DNA of 64,000 nt, taken from positions 18,411,001-18,475,000 of the forward strand of contig NC_091246.1 in NCBI RefSeq assembly GCF_042477335.2, written 5' to 3'. Shown here in pieces: positions 1 through 11,504 of this stretch. This stretch comes from Ovis canadensis. Its lineage: Eukaryota; Chordata; Mammalia; Artiodactyla; Bovidae. The notes beneath the pieces are model-generated. The model saw only the letters and a list, made by a program, of their open reading frames with translations, searched no databases and had not been told where the DNA came from. The first letter of the stretch is position 1, and the number at the start of each line of letters is the position of its first letter. Made by a program: the position numbers and the translations under genes.

Positions 1-262
1 GAGGGGGGTGATAATTTGAGAGAATAGCACTGAAACATGTATATTACCGTATGTGAAATAGATCACCAGTCCAAGTTTGATGCATGAGACAGGGCACTCA
101 AAGCCGGTGCACTGTGACAACCCTGAGGGATGGGATGGGGAAGGAGGTGTGTGGGTGGTTCAGGATGGAGAACACACGTATACCCATGGCTGATTCATGT
201 CAATGTTTGGCAAAACCCACTAAAATATTGTAAAGTAATTAGCCTCCAATTAAAAAAAAAAA
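1..262 (+). mobile_element. L1 (L1_BT type) 3' end, cut by the window edge
   Basis: This is the 3' UTR of a young ruminant L1. It runs through the 'gatgcatgagaca...cactgtgacaaccc' block to the diagnostic end 'gtaaagtaattagcctccaa' followed by an A run at about 249-262. The same end is seen reversed at 5157-5698. The 5' part lies outside the window. Confidence 0.85.
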
Positions 263-451
263 GACCCTAATGCTGGGAAAGATTACAGGCAGGAGGAGAA
301 GGGAATGATAGAGGATGAGACGGTTGGATGGCATCACTGACTCAATGGACATGAGTTTGAGCAAGCTCCAGGAAATGGTGAAGGACAGGGAAGCCTGGTG
401 TGCTGCAGTCCATGGGGCTGCAAACAGTCTGACACAATTGAGCAACTGAAC
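263..451 (+). mobile_element. BovB LINE 3' end (5'-truncated)
   Basis: This is the terminal BovB segment, from 'gaccctaatgctgggaaag' to 'agcaactgaac'. It directly follows the A tail of the preceding L1. It matches the ends of the longer BovB copies at 10490-10690 and 12740-12930. No coding capacity remains. Confidence 0.85.
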
Positions 452-779
452 AATAACATTTTGATTTTGAGAATATTTCTGGAAATCAGGAAAGTCCTGG
501 GTATAATTTTAACTTAGTTGATGATGAAATTAAAGCATGACAGATCTAATACTTTATAGGGCAATGTAGTAAGAGAGGCAATGCTACCAATAACCCCAAG
601 AATTGTGCTATGAAGTGTTAGTCCTCTATTATAACAAGAGAGACAACAAAGTTCTAAAATCTAGATATAGAGGAATCTCATTATTAATGAATATTTTGAA
701 ATGAAACCTTTTTTTTTAAAAATAAAGGACACTTGTTTTGTTTTAAGAATAATACATAGTTGGTAAAGCAATGTCAGCA
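452..779. other. AT-rich non-coding stretch, nothing recognised
   Basis: No gene or clear repeat is visible. A poly-T followed by poly-A tract lies near 708-722. Confidence 0.5.
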
Positions 780-1335
780 TTATGGCAGTGTGAATCATTA
801 CTCTTTGCACTCTCCTTTGATTTGCAATGAATCAAACATCCATAACTGAAAAAATGGTCTCTGTACATCACACCAGGATGCCTGAGAGATCCATTTGTCT
901 GTGCAACTAAGAGTGGGTGGATTAGACCACAGAGGAAGTAGTAGAGCAAGAACTGTGACTGTGGAGCTGGTAGCTGCAGAGGCAGTCACAGCAGGGAATG
1001 CAGCTGCCAGTTGGGCAGGGTGCCAGTCCTTCTGGCAGAGAAAGTGGTGGGTGGAGGTGGTGAGTGGGAGGTCTGCCCAGCCACATATTCTGCAGCTAGA
1101 GGGACTAGTTGCTGTCTCTGAAGAGAGAACACAGTGACTAGGGGAACAGGAAAAAAGGAAGTAGGTAGACGAAGAGTACTGAAGGACAGCATCCCTTAAG
1201 TCTTCCACAGGAGTGAGGAAGACTACCTGTGGACCTCTGGGACCACCCCATTTGAGGATCCTCCTATTGGGCCATGGGAACCCCCAAAGCCCTAAATGCT
1301 AAGTACATACATTCTTTTTCTCTACTGCCACCTTT
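780..1335. other. GC-richer block, possible old L1 5' UTR
   Basis: This block is clearly richer in G and C than its surroundings and contains short overlapping open frames on both strands, none with a recognisable family. It lies just upstream of sequence resembling L1 ORF1 (from about 1640), so an old L1 5' UTR is the simplest reading. That assignment is inferred from position only. Confidence 0.3.
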
Positions 1336-1348
1336 TTTAAAAAAATGT

Positions 1349-1419
1349 GCAGTATTGTAAAGTAATTATCTTCCAATTAAAGATAAAATATTATAAAAAT
1401 ATGTCAAATTTAATATAAA
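1349..1419 (+). mobile_element. very short L1 3' tail insertion with target site duplication
   Basis: About 70 bp carry only the terminal 'gtaaagtaattatcttccaa' end and A-rich tail of a ruminant L1. The flanks 1336-1348 and 1420-1432 are identical (tttaaaaaaatgt), which fits a target site duplication. The low complexity of that repeat weakens the evidence slightly. Confidence 0.6.
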
Positions 1420-2083
1420 TTTAAAAAAATGTACATGCTCCCAATCTTGGCAGAGAGTCAGCTCTGGTAATAGAAAACAAATATGTGCTATAGTGCCATC
1501 TTCGGAAGATAAAGGGAAGGCTCCTAACTCCCAATCTGTTAAATTATTAGAATGAAAGTAAATAAAGCCTTGCCTAAATAAGAAAGATATTTGGTCCTTC
1601 AAATACAGTAAAAGAGACACTTATCATCAAATATGAAAAATCATAGTAATATGGCTTCCCCAAAAGAAATTGTTTTCCAACAACTAGACACAAGGGTATG
1701 GAATATTGTGATCTAACTAATAATTTAAAATAGCTGTTATGAAGAAATTCAGTGAGCTACAGGAAGATTCAGAAAGTTAATACAGTGATCTCAGGAATAA
1801 AATTATGAACAGAAGAACTGCCTTATTAAAGAGCTATAAATTTTATAAGAAGAACTAAGCAGAAATTCGGGACCTGAAAAAGTTGATAAATGGTATGAAG
1901 GATGTATTAGGATATGCTGAAAATAGAGCAGATTATATGAAAGAGAATTAGCGAGCTTGAGGCTAGATATGTTAGATACAGAAAAATTATTCAGGTAGAA
2001 GAAGAGACGGAATTAAGATTTTAAACAAATGAATTTCTATGAGAACTATCTAAAAGCCAATATAAAAATAATGGGTATCACAC

Positions 2084-2733
2084 TTCAGTCCTACTCCTAG
2101 GCATATATCAGGAGAAAAACATGGTCCAAAAGGATACTGGCACCCCAGTGTCCACTGCAGCACTGTTTACAATACCCAAGACATGGAATCAACCTAAATG
2201 TCCGCCAACAGAGTAATGGAAAAAGATGTGGTACTTATATACAGTTGAAAATTACTCAACCATTAAAAGGAAAGAAATAACACCATTTGCAGCAACATGG
2301 ATGGACCTAAAGATTGTCATACTGAGCAAAATAAGTCAGACAGAGAAGGAGAAATATCAGATGACATCCCTTATATGTGGAATCTAAAAAGAAATGATAC
2401 AAATGAACTTACTTAAAAAACATAAACAGACTCACAGACTTAGAGAACAAACTTTTGGCTGCTGTGGGGAGAGATGGGGGAAAGGGACAGTTAGAGAGTC
2501 TGGGATGAATATGTACACACTGCTTTATTTAAAATGGATAACCAACAAGGACATACTGTAAAGCACAGAGAACCTCTGCTCAAGGTTACGTGGCAGCCTG
2601 GATGGGAGGGGAGTTTGAGGGAGAATGGATATATGTAAATGTATGGCTGAATCCATTTACTGCCCACCTGAAACTATAATATAACAACACTGTTAATCAG
2701 TATACTTCAATACAAAATAAAAAGTTAAAAAAG
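2084..2733 (+). mobile_element. older L1 3' end inserted into the ORF1 of another L1
   Basis: The segment reads as the L1 ORF2 C-terminus and 3' UTR ('cagcaacatggatggaccta' near 2290), ending in an A-rich tail. The host ORF1 text is interrupted at 2083 and resumes at 2749. The flanks taatgggtatcacac (2069-2083) and taacagataccacag (2734-2748) match at 12 of 15 bases, as expected for an aged target site duplication. Confidence 0.75.
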
Positions 2734-3492
2734 TAACAGATACCACAGGAAGAGAAGAGAAAGAGACGGGAGCAGAGGGTGTGCTTAAAGAAATAATCGC
2801 TGAGGACTTCATCTATTTGGGGAGGGAACTGGATATATGAGTCCACAAAACTAATAGACCACCTTATTATCTCAAGGCAATAAGATCTTCTCCAAGACAC
2901 AATATATTAAAACTGTCAAGTCAACAGTAAAAGCATAATTTTAAAATGCAACCAGGGAAAAAACAGTAACTTACAGAGGAACCTCCATTAAAATAGTAGA
3001 TTTCTCAGCAGGTCAGAAGAGAGTGGAATGACATATTTAAAGTGTTAAAAGATAATAGCTGCTGATTATGAATACTGTATCTGTCAAAGTTATCCTACAG
3101 ATGAGAAGGAGAAATAAAGGCTTTCCCAGACAAATAAAAGTTGAGGGAATTCACCACCACTAGGTTTGCCTTATAAGAAATGTTGAAAGGAACTCTTTAA
3201 ACTGAAATGTAAAGATGGAAGTACAAAAAACTGATTAAGGTGCTGCTGAGAATTATTATACTGTAACCCCTTTTAAGATAGTATATCATACTCTTAAAAA
3301 AATCATAAAAGTTAAAGGAAAGGAGCATCATAAATAACCAAATCTGCTATAACTTGGTAATGAAATCACAGCATAAAAATAGATAATTTATGACATCAGA
3401 AATATAAAACAAAGTGGTTTAAAGTGGAATATTTATAGACAAATGAAGATAAATTGCTATCAGCAGAAAAAGGACTACTTCATTTATGAGAT

Positions 3493-3703
3493 GTTCCCAA
3501 GTGACTTGGTGGTAAAGAATCTGCCTGCCAATGCAGGAACCACAGGAGATGCAGGTTTAATCCCTTGACTGGGAAGATCCCCTGGAGGAGGAAATGGCAA
3601 CCCACTCCAATATTCTTGCTAGGATAATCCCATGGATAGAGGAACCTGGCAGGCTACAGTCTGTGGGGTCACAGAGAGTCAGACACGACTGAGTGACTGA
3701 GCA
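3493..3703 (+). mobile_element. Bov-tA SINE
   Basis: A tRNA-derived head ('gacttggtggtaaagaatc' and a box B-like 'ggtttaatccc') is followed by the Bov-A body ('aaatggcaacccactccaa') and the end 'gacacgactgagtgactga'. It lies inside the old L1. Confidence 0.85.
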
Positions 3704-4370
3704 CCATGAAGCAACCAACATGCTGTAAACTTTATGGTTTGCGTACTGGATCACTTATGGTAACTGAACACAAAAATATAGAGCAGAATCATTAAATTAA
3801 AAGTGAATCATTAAAATAAAAAGTGAAGGGGGTAGAGACAAAGAAAATCATTATTGAAAACCACCAACTTACAAATGTAGACAGAAACAGAAGATAAAAG
3901 AAAAAATGGAGAGACAAAATAACTATAAGGCAAAAGATAAAATGGCAATGGTAAAACCTTACATATCAATAATCACCCCAAATATAATATAAAATATAAA
4001 CAGATTGAGCTCACCAATGAAAAGGCACAGAAGTGACTTGCTAGATAGAAAACAAGATCTATTTGCTTCCTGCAGGAGTCTCATTTCAGCTGTAATATAC
4101 ATTTATACTCAAAGCAAAAAGACAAAGATGATATTCCAGTGGAAATTCACCAGAAACCATAGCCATGCTTACATCAGAAAAAATAGATTTCAAGCCCAAA
4201 AGGGTAATGAGATAAATAACATCTCTTTTCATGATAAATTGGTCAGTACATCAAGAAGCTTAACATTTGTATTAATAAATACATACGCTCCTAACACTGA
4301 AGCAGTGAAATATATTAAGCAACTAGTAATGGATCTTAAAGGAGAAGTAGATAACAATACAATGATTGTT

Positions 4371-4565
4371 CAGTTCAGTTCAGTTCAGTCACTCAGTCGT
4401 GTCTGACTCTTTGCGACCCCATGAATCGCAGCACGCCAGGCCTCCCTGTCCATCACCAACTTCTGGAGTTCACTCAGACTCATGTCCATTGAGTCCATGA
4501 TGCCATCCAGCCATCTCATCCTCGGTTGTCCCCTTCTCCTCCTGCCCCCAATCCCTCCCAGCATG
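4371..4565 (-). mobile_element. BovB LINE 3' end
   Basis: It begins with repeats of 'tcagt' (the reversed tgaac end) and reads through 'gcagcacgccaggcctccc' to 'cctgcccccaatccctccca'. It is severely 5'-truncated, sits in the old L1 ORF2, and has no clear target site duplication. Confidence 0.85.
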
Positions 4566-4661
4566 TAGGGTACTTCAATAACCCAGTATCAGCAGTAGAT
4601 ATATTGTCCAGGCAGAAAATCAACAAGGAAAAGTTGTAATTCAATCACACTTTAGAACAAA

Positions 4662-4785
4662 TCAACTATATATATATACATAATATACTATACTATATTA
4701 TATACTATATATATATATAACTATATATATACACAGACACATATATATGCATATATACATATACACACACACATACACGGAACAT
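4662..4785. repeat. AT/CA microsatellite
   Basis: Irregular (TA)n and (CA)n tracts run over about 120 bp inside the old L1. Confidence 0.9.
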
Positions 4786-5156
4786 TCCATCTGACAGCAA
4801 ACAGATTACACATGCTTCTCCAGTGCATGTGGAACCTTCTCTAGAACAGAATACACGATACGCCACAAAACAAATACTAGCAAATTTAAGAAGATTGAAA
4901 TCATATAACTATTTTCTCTGACTGCAGTGGTATGAAATTAGAAATCAAAAAAGAGGAAAGTGAGAAGATCTACAGATATGTGGAAACTCAGCAGTGCACT
5001 TCCATTGGGTCAAAGAAGAATTCAAAAGGGAAATTAGAAAAAGCTTTCTTAAATGAAAATGGAACCAAAGCAAATCAATTCTTTTGGAATGCAGCAAAAG
5101 CAGTTCTAAGAGATGAATTTATAGCAATAAATGCGCATATTAAGAAATCAGATTTC

Positions 5157-5698
5157 TTTTTTTAAAATATAAATTTATTTATTTTAATTGGAGGCTAATT
5201 ACTTTACAATATTGTAGTGGTTTTGCCATACATTGACATGGGTCCACCACGGGTGTACATGTGTTCCCCATCCTGAACCCACCTCCCTCTTCCCTCCCCA
5301 TACCATCCCTCTGGGTCATCCCAATGCACCAGCCCCGAGCACCCTGTCATGCATCAAACCTAGATTGGCGATCCTTTTCACATATGATAATATACATGTT
5401 TCAATGCCATTCTCCCAAATCATCCCACCCTCTCCCTCTCTCACAGAGTCCAAAGGACTGTTCTATACATCTGTGTCTCTTTTGCTGTCTCACATGTGGG
5501 GTTATCATTACCACCTTTCTAAATTCCATATATATGCATTAGTATACTGTATTGGTGTTTTTTTTTCTGGCTTACTTCACTCTATATAATAGGCTCCAGT
5601 TTCATCCAGCTCATCAGAACAGATTCAAATGTATTCTTTTTAATGGCTGAGTAATATTTAATGAGCCATATTTAATGGCTGTGTATATGTACCACAGC
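5157..5698 (-). mobile_element. L1_BT 3' end with a 15-bp target site duplication
   Basis: This is a reversed young L1 3' UTR, starting with poly-T, 'ttggaggctaattacttta', and ending with the ORF2 terminus 'tatatgtaccacagc'. The flanks aagaaatcagatttc at 5142-5156 and 5699-5713 are identical, which gives the exact insertion borders. The host L1 reading continues on both sides. Confidence 0.93.
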
Positions 5699-6510
5699 AA
5701 GAAATCAGATTTCAAATAAACATCCTACTTTGCATCTCAGTAAACTAGAAAAAGAACAAATAAGACCAAAATGAATAGAAAGAAGGGAATAAGATTCAGA
5801 GAGGAAATAAATAAAATGGAGACCAGAATAACAATGGAAAGGATCAATCATACTTAAAAGAATTACTGCACAAATAGAATTGTAAGAGACTACTTGAACA
5901 ATTATATGACAACACATAACTCAGAAGAAATGGATATATTTCTAGAAGAAACCTACCAACACTGAATCAAGAAGAAATAGAGAATCTGAGCAGATCAGTA
6001 ATGTGTAAGGACATTGAAACTGTAATCAAAACAACTCTAAACACAGAAAACTCTAGGACCAGATATCATCACTGGAGAATTCAATTAAACTTTTAAAGAA
6101 GAATACCAATTCTTCTCAAATTGTTCCAAACTATTGAGGAGGAGGGAACATTTCCAAACTTATTCTAAGAGGTCAGCATTATTTTGATACAAAAACCAAA
6201 TAAGAATACCACAAGAAAACTATAGACCAATATTCCTGATGAATATATAGGCAAGAGTTCTTTTCCAAGTATTAGAAAACTGAATTCAAGAACATATTAA
6301 AAGAGTTATATGTCATGATAAAGTGGGATTTATCTCTGGGCTCAGCATATACACCAATCTGTGTAATCCATCATGTCAATAAAAAGAAAGATAAAAATGT
6401 CATGACCATCTCAATAGATGCAGAAAAAGCATTTGACAATATACAACATACTTTCATGATTAAAAACCTTTAACAGACTGGTTATAGAAGGAACATATCT
6501 CATGTTAACA

Positions 6511-7630
6511 ATATATAAATGTATCACAGCAACAAGCTGTGTACCGTAAAGTTATGCAGTGTTACATATTTTTATTCAATAAAAGATAGTACATCATATA
6601 TAATTAACACCATATAATTTAGCTTATGTGGGACTTTGGATAAGTTACTTCAATTTCTGAGACTCACTTGGGTCGTGGTAAAATGTGGGAGGAAAACTGC
6701 CAATTTGTTGTGAGAGTTAAATATCTTAGATGCCTCCTATAATATGTGGTTAAAATACTGTATCTGGAGTTATACTTTTGTAATTATATCTTAATATTAT
6801 GTTTATTTAATTTTTGATTATAATTATTAGATCTTGTTGGCTTAAAGTGGAAATTTTATATATTGTGTTTAAGGTGATGGTACTGAAATTTGAATTCATA
6901 ATGGGCAGACACAATATTATCTCTTCTCAGATGGGCATCTATTGAGTCTTTCAAGGACCAGTTGTGAGTTAATCTGGAAATATTTGTGCTTGGTTGTGAG
7001 GACCTTCCCATAGCCCAAACAGCCTGCATCTGCATTAAGTACAATTTTTTAGAACCTGGAGTTTCACCTTCCTTAGTGTATAGGTTATCTTCATAACATT
7101 TGCATTCCTCTAAATTCTGCAATTCCTCTGTTTTTTTTGGGGGGGGTCATGAAACTCCTAGGTGCATATATTTTTTACAGGTAAATTAATATAATTTTAC
7201 TCAGTACTGAGTGATAATTTTTTTCCCTGTTCATATGTACGTAAATGGTATCCAACTTCTGATGTTTTGACTTGTTTGTTTGACTTGATGGTGGTAACAA
7301 AGTCCTACTACACTTTTTGAGGAAAGTGTACTTCAAATTTTGAATTTTTATCTTTCCCTGGCCTAGTGATACATGACACTCTCCTGAGATACTGGGTAGC
7401 AGCCACCACAGCTCACAGTCAGCCAAGCAATCATGAGGGTTAGCAACTGATACAACCATTCTGAACCCAGACAACTCTTCTGCTTTTCACTTTAAGTACA
7501 GTATTCAATAAGTTACATGAGAATATTAAACACTTTATATTATAAAATAAGTTTTGTGTTAGATGATTTTGCCCAACTAAAGACTAATGTAAGTGTTCTG
7601 ACCTTGTTTAAGGTAGGCTAGGTTAAACAT
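6511..7630. other. mostly unique DNA with an old MIR-like piece
   Basis: At 6610-6760 the order 'gactttggataagttac...tttctgag' resembles the core of a MIR SINE on the plus strand. At about 7230-7460 the reverse strand reads like a decayed interspersed repeat whose family I cannot name. No gene is seen. Confidence 0.4.
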
Positions 7631-8670
7631 ATAATCATTAGGGATTTGATTTAGGTCATACCTGAATGGTCTAGTGGTTTCCCCTACTTTCTTCAATTTA
7701 AGTCTGACTTTGGCAATAAGGAATTCATGATCTGAGCCACAGTCAGCTCCTGGTCTGGTTTTTGCTGACGGTATAGAGCTTCTCCATATTTGGCTGCAAA
7801 GAATAATTTTGGGGTTGACCATATGGTGATGTCCATATGGTGATGTCTTGTGTTGTTGGACAATGTGTGTGCTATGACCAGTGTGTTCTCTTGGCAAAAC
7901 TCTCTTAGCCTTTGCCCTGCTTCATTCTGTACTCCAAGGCCAAATTTGCCGGTTACTCCAGGTGTTTCTTGACTTCCTACTTCTGCATTCCAGTCCCCTA
8001 TAATGAAAAGGACATCTTTTTGGGTGTTAATTCTAGGAGATCTTGTAGGTCTTCATAGAACCGTTCAACTGCAGCCTCTTCAGCATTACTGGTCAGGGCG
8101 TAGACTTGGATTACTATGATATTGAATGGTTTGCTTGGAAACAGAGATCATTCTGTCATTTTTGAGACTGCATCCAAGTAATGCATTTTGAACTCTTGTC
8201 AACTATGATAGATACTCCGTTTCTTCTAAGGGATTCTTGTCCACAGTAATAGTATAATGGTCATCTGAGTTAAATTCTCCCATTCCAGTCCATTTTAGTT
8301 TGCTGATTCCTAAAATGTCGATGTTCACTCTTGGCCATCTCATGTTTGACCACTTCCAACTTGTCTTGATTCATGGACCTAACCTTCCAGGTTCCTATGC
8401 AACATTGCTCTTTACAGCATTGGACCTTCCTTCCATCACCAGTCACATCCACAACTGGGTGTTGTTTTGACTTTGGCTCCATCTCTTCATTCTTCCTGGA
8501 GTTATTTCTCCACTGATCCTCCAGTAGCATATTGGCCACCTACCGAGCTGGGGAGTTCATCTTTCAGTGTCCTATCTTTTTGCCTTTTCATACTGTTCAT
8601 GGGGTTCTCAAGGCAGGAATAGGAGGTGGTTTGCCATTCCCTTCTCCAGCAGACCACATTTTGTCATTTT
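7631..8670 (-). mobile_element. BovB LINE, inverted 5' half (5' UTR and endonuclease region)
   Basis: Read on the reverse strand this is BovB 5' sequence followed by the apurinic-like endonuclease domain. Frames include 'NLGDWNAEVG'-type text around 7990 and 'GADCGSDHEFLIAKVRLKL' near 7700-7750. The frame is broken many times. A 14-bp direct duplication, catatggtgatgtc, occurs at about 7820-7850. The left edge stops within the region that the forward half takes up about 30 bp further on, so the two halves are one insertion whose 5' part was inverted. Confidence 0.8.
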
Positions 8671-10694
8671 CAGGGGCTAGATCAGATAGAGAGAGTGCCT
8701 GATGAACTATGGACGGAGGTTCGTGACATTGTACAGGAGACAGGGAAAAGACCATCCCCAAGAAAAAGAAATATAAAATAGCAAAATGGCTGTCTAAGGA
8801 GCCCTTGCAAATAGCTGTGAAAAGAAGATAAGCCAAAAGCAAAGGAGGAAAGGAAAGATATACCCATTTGAATGCAGAGTTCCAAAGAATAGCAAGGAGA
8901 GATAAGAAAGCCTTCCTCAGTGATCAGTGCAAAGAAATAGAGGAAAACAACAGAATGGGAAAGACTAGAGATCTCTTCAAGAAAATTAGAGATACCAAGG
9001 GAACATTTCATGCAAAGATAAGCTCAATAAAGGACAGAAATGGTAGGGACCTAACAGAAGCAAAAGATATTAAGAAGAGGTGGCAAGAATACACAGAACT
9101 GTATAAAAAAGATCTTCATGACCCAGATAATATCGATGGTGTGATCACTCACCTAGAGCCAGACATCCTGGAATGTGAAGTCAAGTGGGCCTTAGGAAGC
9201 ATCACATGAACAAAGCTAGTGGAGGTGATGGAATTCCAATTGAGCTATTTCAAATACTAAAAGATGATGCTATGAAAGTGCTGCTCTCATTATGCCAGCA
9301 AATTTGGAAAACTCAGCAGTGGCCACAGGACTGGAAAAGGTCAGTTTTCATTTCAATCCCTAAGAAGGCAATGCCAAAGAATGCTCAAACTACCACACAA
9401 TTGTACTCATCTCACATGCTAGTAAAGTAATACTCAAAATTCTCCAAGCCAGACTTCAACAGTATGTGAACCATGAACTTCCAGATATTCAAACTGGATT
9501 TAGCAAATGGAGAGGAACCAGAGATCAAATTGCCAATATCCACTAGATCACTGAAAAGCAAGAGATTTCAAAAAGCAAGAGTAAGAAACACCTATTTCTG
9601 CTTTATTGACTTTGCCAAAGCCTTTGACTGTCTGGATCAAAATAAACTGTGGAAAATTCTTAAAGAGATGGGAATTCCAGACCACCTCAGCTGCCTCTTG
9701 AGAAATATGTATACCGGTCAGAAAGCAACAGTTACAACTGGACATGGAAAAACAGACTGTTTCCAAATTGGAAAAGGAGTACATCAAGGCTGTATATTAT
9801 CACTCTGCTTATTTAACTTATATGAAGGGTACACCATGAGAAACACTGTGCTGGATGAAGCATAAGGTGGAGTCAAGATTGCTGAGAGAAGTATCAATAA
9901 CCTCAGATATGCAGATGACACCACCCTTATGGCAGAAAGTGAAGAAGAACAAAAGAGCCTCTTGATGAAAGTTAAAGAGGAGAGTGAAAAAGTTGGCCTA
10001 AATCTCAACATTCAGAACACTAAGATCATGGCATCTGGTCCCATCACTTCATGGCAAATAGATGGAGAAACAGTTGAAACACTGGCTGACTTTATTTTTT
10101 GGGGCTCCAAAATCACTGCAGATGGTGACTGCGGCATGAAATTAAAAGACGCTTGCTCCTTGGAAGAAACGTTGTGACCAACCTATACAGCTTATTAAAA
10201 AGCAGAGACATTGCTTTGCCAACAAGGTCTGTCTAGTCAAGGCTATGGTTTTTTCCAGTAGTCATATATGCATGTGAGAGTTGGACTATAAAGAAAGCTG
10301 AGCACTGCAGAATTGATGCTTTTGCACTGTGGTGTTGGAGAAGACTCTTTAGAGTCCCTTGGACTGCAAGGAGATCCAGCCAGTCCATCCTAAAGGAAAT
10401 CAGTTCTGAATGTTCATTGGAAGGACTGATGTTGAAGCTGAAACTCCAATGCTTTGGCCACCTGATGCGAAGAGATGACTCATTTGAAAAGACCCTGATG
10501 CTGGGAAAAATTGAAGGCAAGAGGAGAAGGGGACGACAGAGGATGAGATGGTTGGATGGCACCACTGACTCAATGAACGTGAGTTTGAGTGAACTCCGGG
10601 AGTTGGTGATGGATAGGGAGCCCTGGCATGCTGTGGTCCATGGGGTCACAAAGAGCCAGACACACACAACAGAGCGACTGAACTGAACTGTACT
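8671..10694 (+). mobile_element. BovB LINE, forward 3' part (reverse transcriptase to tail)
   Basis: This is the continuation of the element inverted at 7631-8670. Plus-strand frames give the BovB linker and reverse transcriptase. Motif A text FIDFAKAFDCLDQNKLW (about 9600) is followed by GVHQGCILSLCLFNLY (about 9780) and then a YADDTTLMAES motif at about 9908-9940, then the C-terminal domain and the tgaac tail. Several stops and shifts break the frame. The joint at 8670/8671 has no insertion of other DNA. A candidate target repeat (aggcta, near 7613 and 10698) is too weak to rely on. Confidence 0.85.
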
Positions 10695-10899
10695 GAGGCT
10701 AAGCTGTATTTGGTAGGATGAGTTTATCTGGATGTAGCCCTACTATACGTTAAGGAATACCCAGGAATTTGTCTCTAAATCTTCTGTAGTATTTTTATTT
10801 TATGACAAAGAACTTCTGATAATATATAAAATATCCTTATCACAGTGTGGCACAAAAATCTTATTAATGCTGATAAGTATTAATATGGCTGGATCAATG

Positions 10900-11124
10900 A
10901 TAGCTGGCTAATATTTACTGAGAACTAACTCTGTGCCAGATACTGTGATAAGCACTTTATTAAGTCATTTATTATTTCACTGCAAGCCTGTAAGTGTTAT
11001 ATATAATAATATGATAAACTATCATTGTTACTATTTTACAGAACAAACAGATAAAGGGAAGTTAAAGTAGCTTTCTCAAGATCATATAGCTAGAATCAGG
11101 ATTTAATAACTGGCAGTCTGGATC
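10900..11124 (+). mobile_element. MIR SINE
   Basis: The order of motifs is that of a MIR: 'actctgtgccagatactgtg', 'attttacagaacaaacagat', 'tctcaagatcatatagctag' and 'ggcagtctggatcca'. It is ancient and shared among mammals. Confidence 0.8.
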
Positions 11125-11126
11125 CA

Positions 11127-11341
11127 GGGCTTCCCTGGTGGCTCAGTGATAAAGAATCTGCCTGCTAATGCAGGAGCTATGGCTTTGTTTCCTGGGTCAG
11201 AAAGGTCCCCTGCAAGAGGTAATGACAACTCATGGCGGTAATCTTGCCTGGGAAATCCCATGGACAGAGGAGCCTGGTGGGCTACAGTCTACAGGGTCGC
11301 AAATGAGTCGGACATGACTTAGCAGCTAAACAACAACAACA
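11127..11341 (+). mobile_element. Bov-tA SINE
   Basis: It begins with the tRNA-derived head 'ggcttccctggtggctcag', continues with the Bov-A body, and ends in 'cagctaaacaacaacaac'. It follows directly on the MIR. Confidence 0.9.
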
Positions 11342-11504
11342 AAGGAACCTGAATTTCTCACTCTTGGAAATTATACTGTGGTTATGTAAAATATTAACAT
11401 TAGAGTTTAGTTGAGAGATGTAAGGGCCTTTGAATTAATTCTGTAAATTTTCTTAACCTTTAAAATCAGTTCAAAATATGTAAAAATCAATTATTTAAAA
11501 CTTA

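Larger units (their letters stand above)
1640..6510 (+). mobile_element. old L1 LINE, ORF1 and 5' part of ORF2, heavily interrupted
   Basis: Decayed L1 sequence reads on the plus strand. ORF1-like text lies at about 1740-2083 and resumes at 2749-3200. ORF2 endonuclease-like text lies at about 3990-4370 and 4566-5156, and reverse transcriptase-like text at 5714-6510 (a former open frame near 6410-6450 reads like [11 protein letters not shown]). It is many times interrupted and has no long open frame. At least four younger elements sit inside it: an L1 3' end, a Bov-tA SINE, a BovB end and a reversed L1_BT end. The sequence stops within the reverse transcriptase region, so the 3' half is absent here. 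Confidence 0.7.

Noticed and set aside
798-1208. 136-codon reverse frame in a GC-richer block
   Set aside because: Overlapping frames exist on both strands and none shows a known domain; base composition explains them, and the setting suggests an L1 5' UTR.
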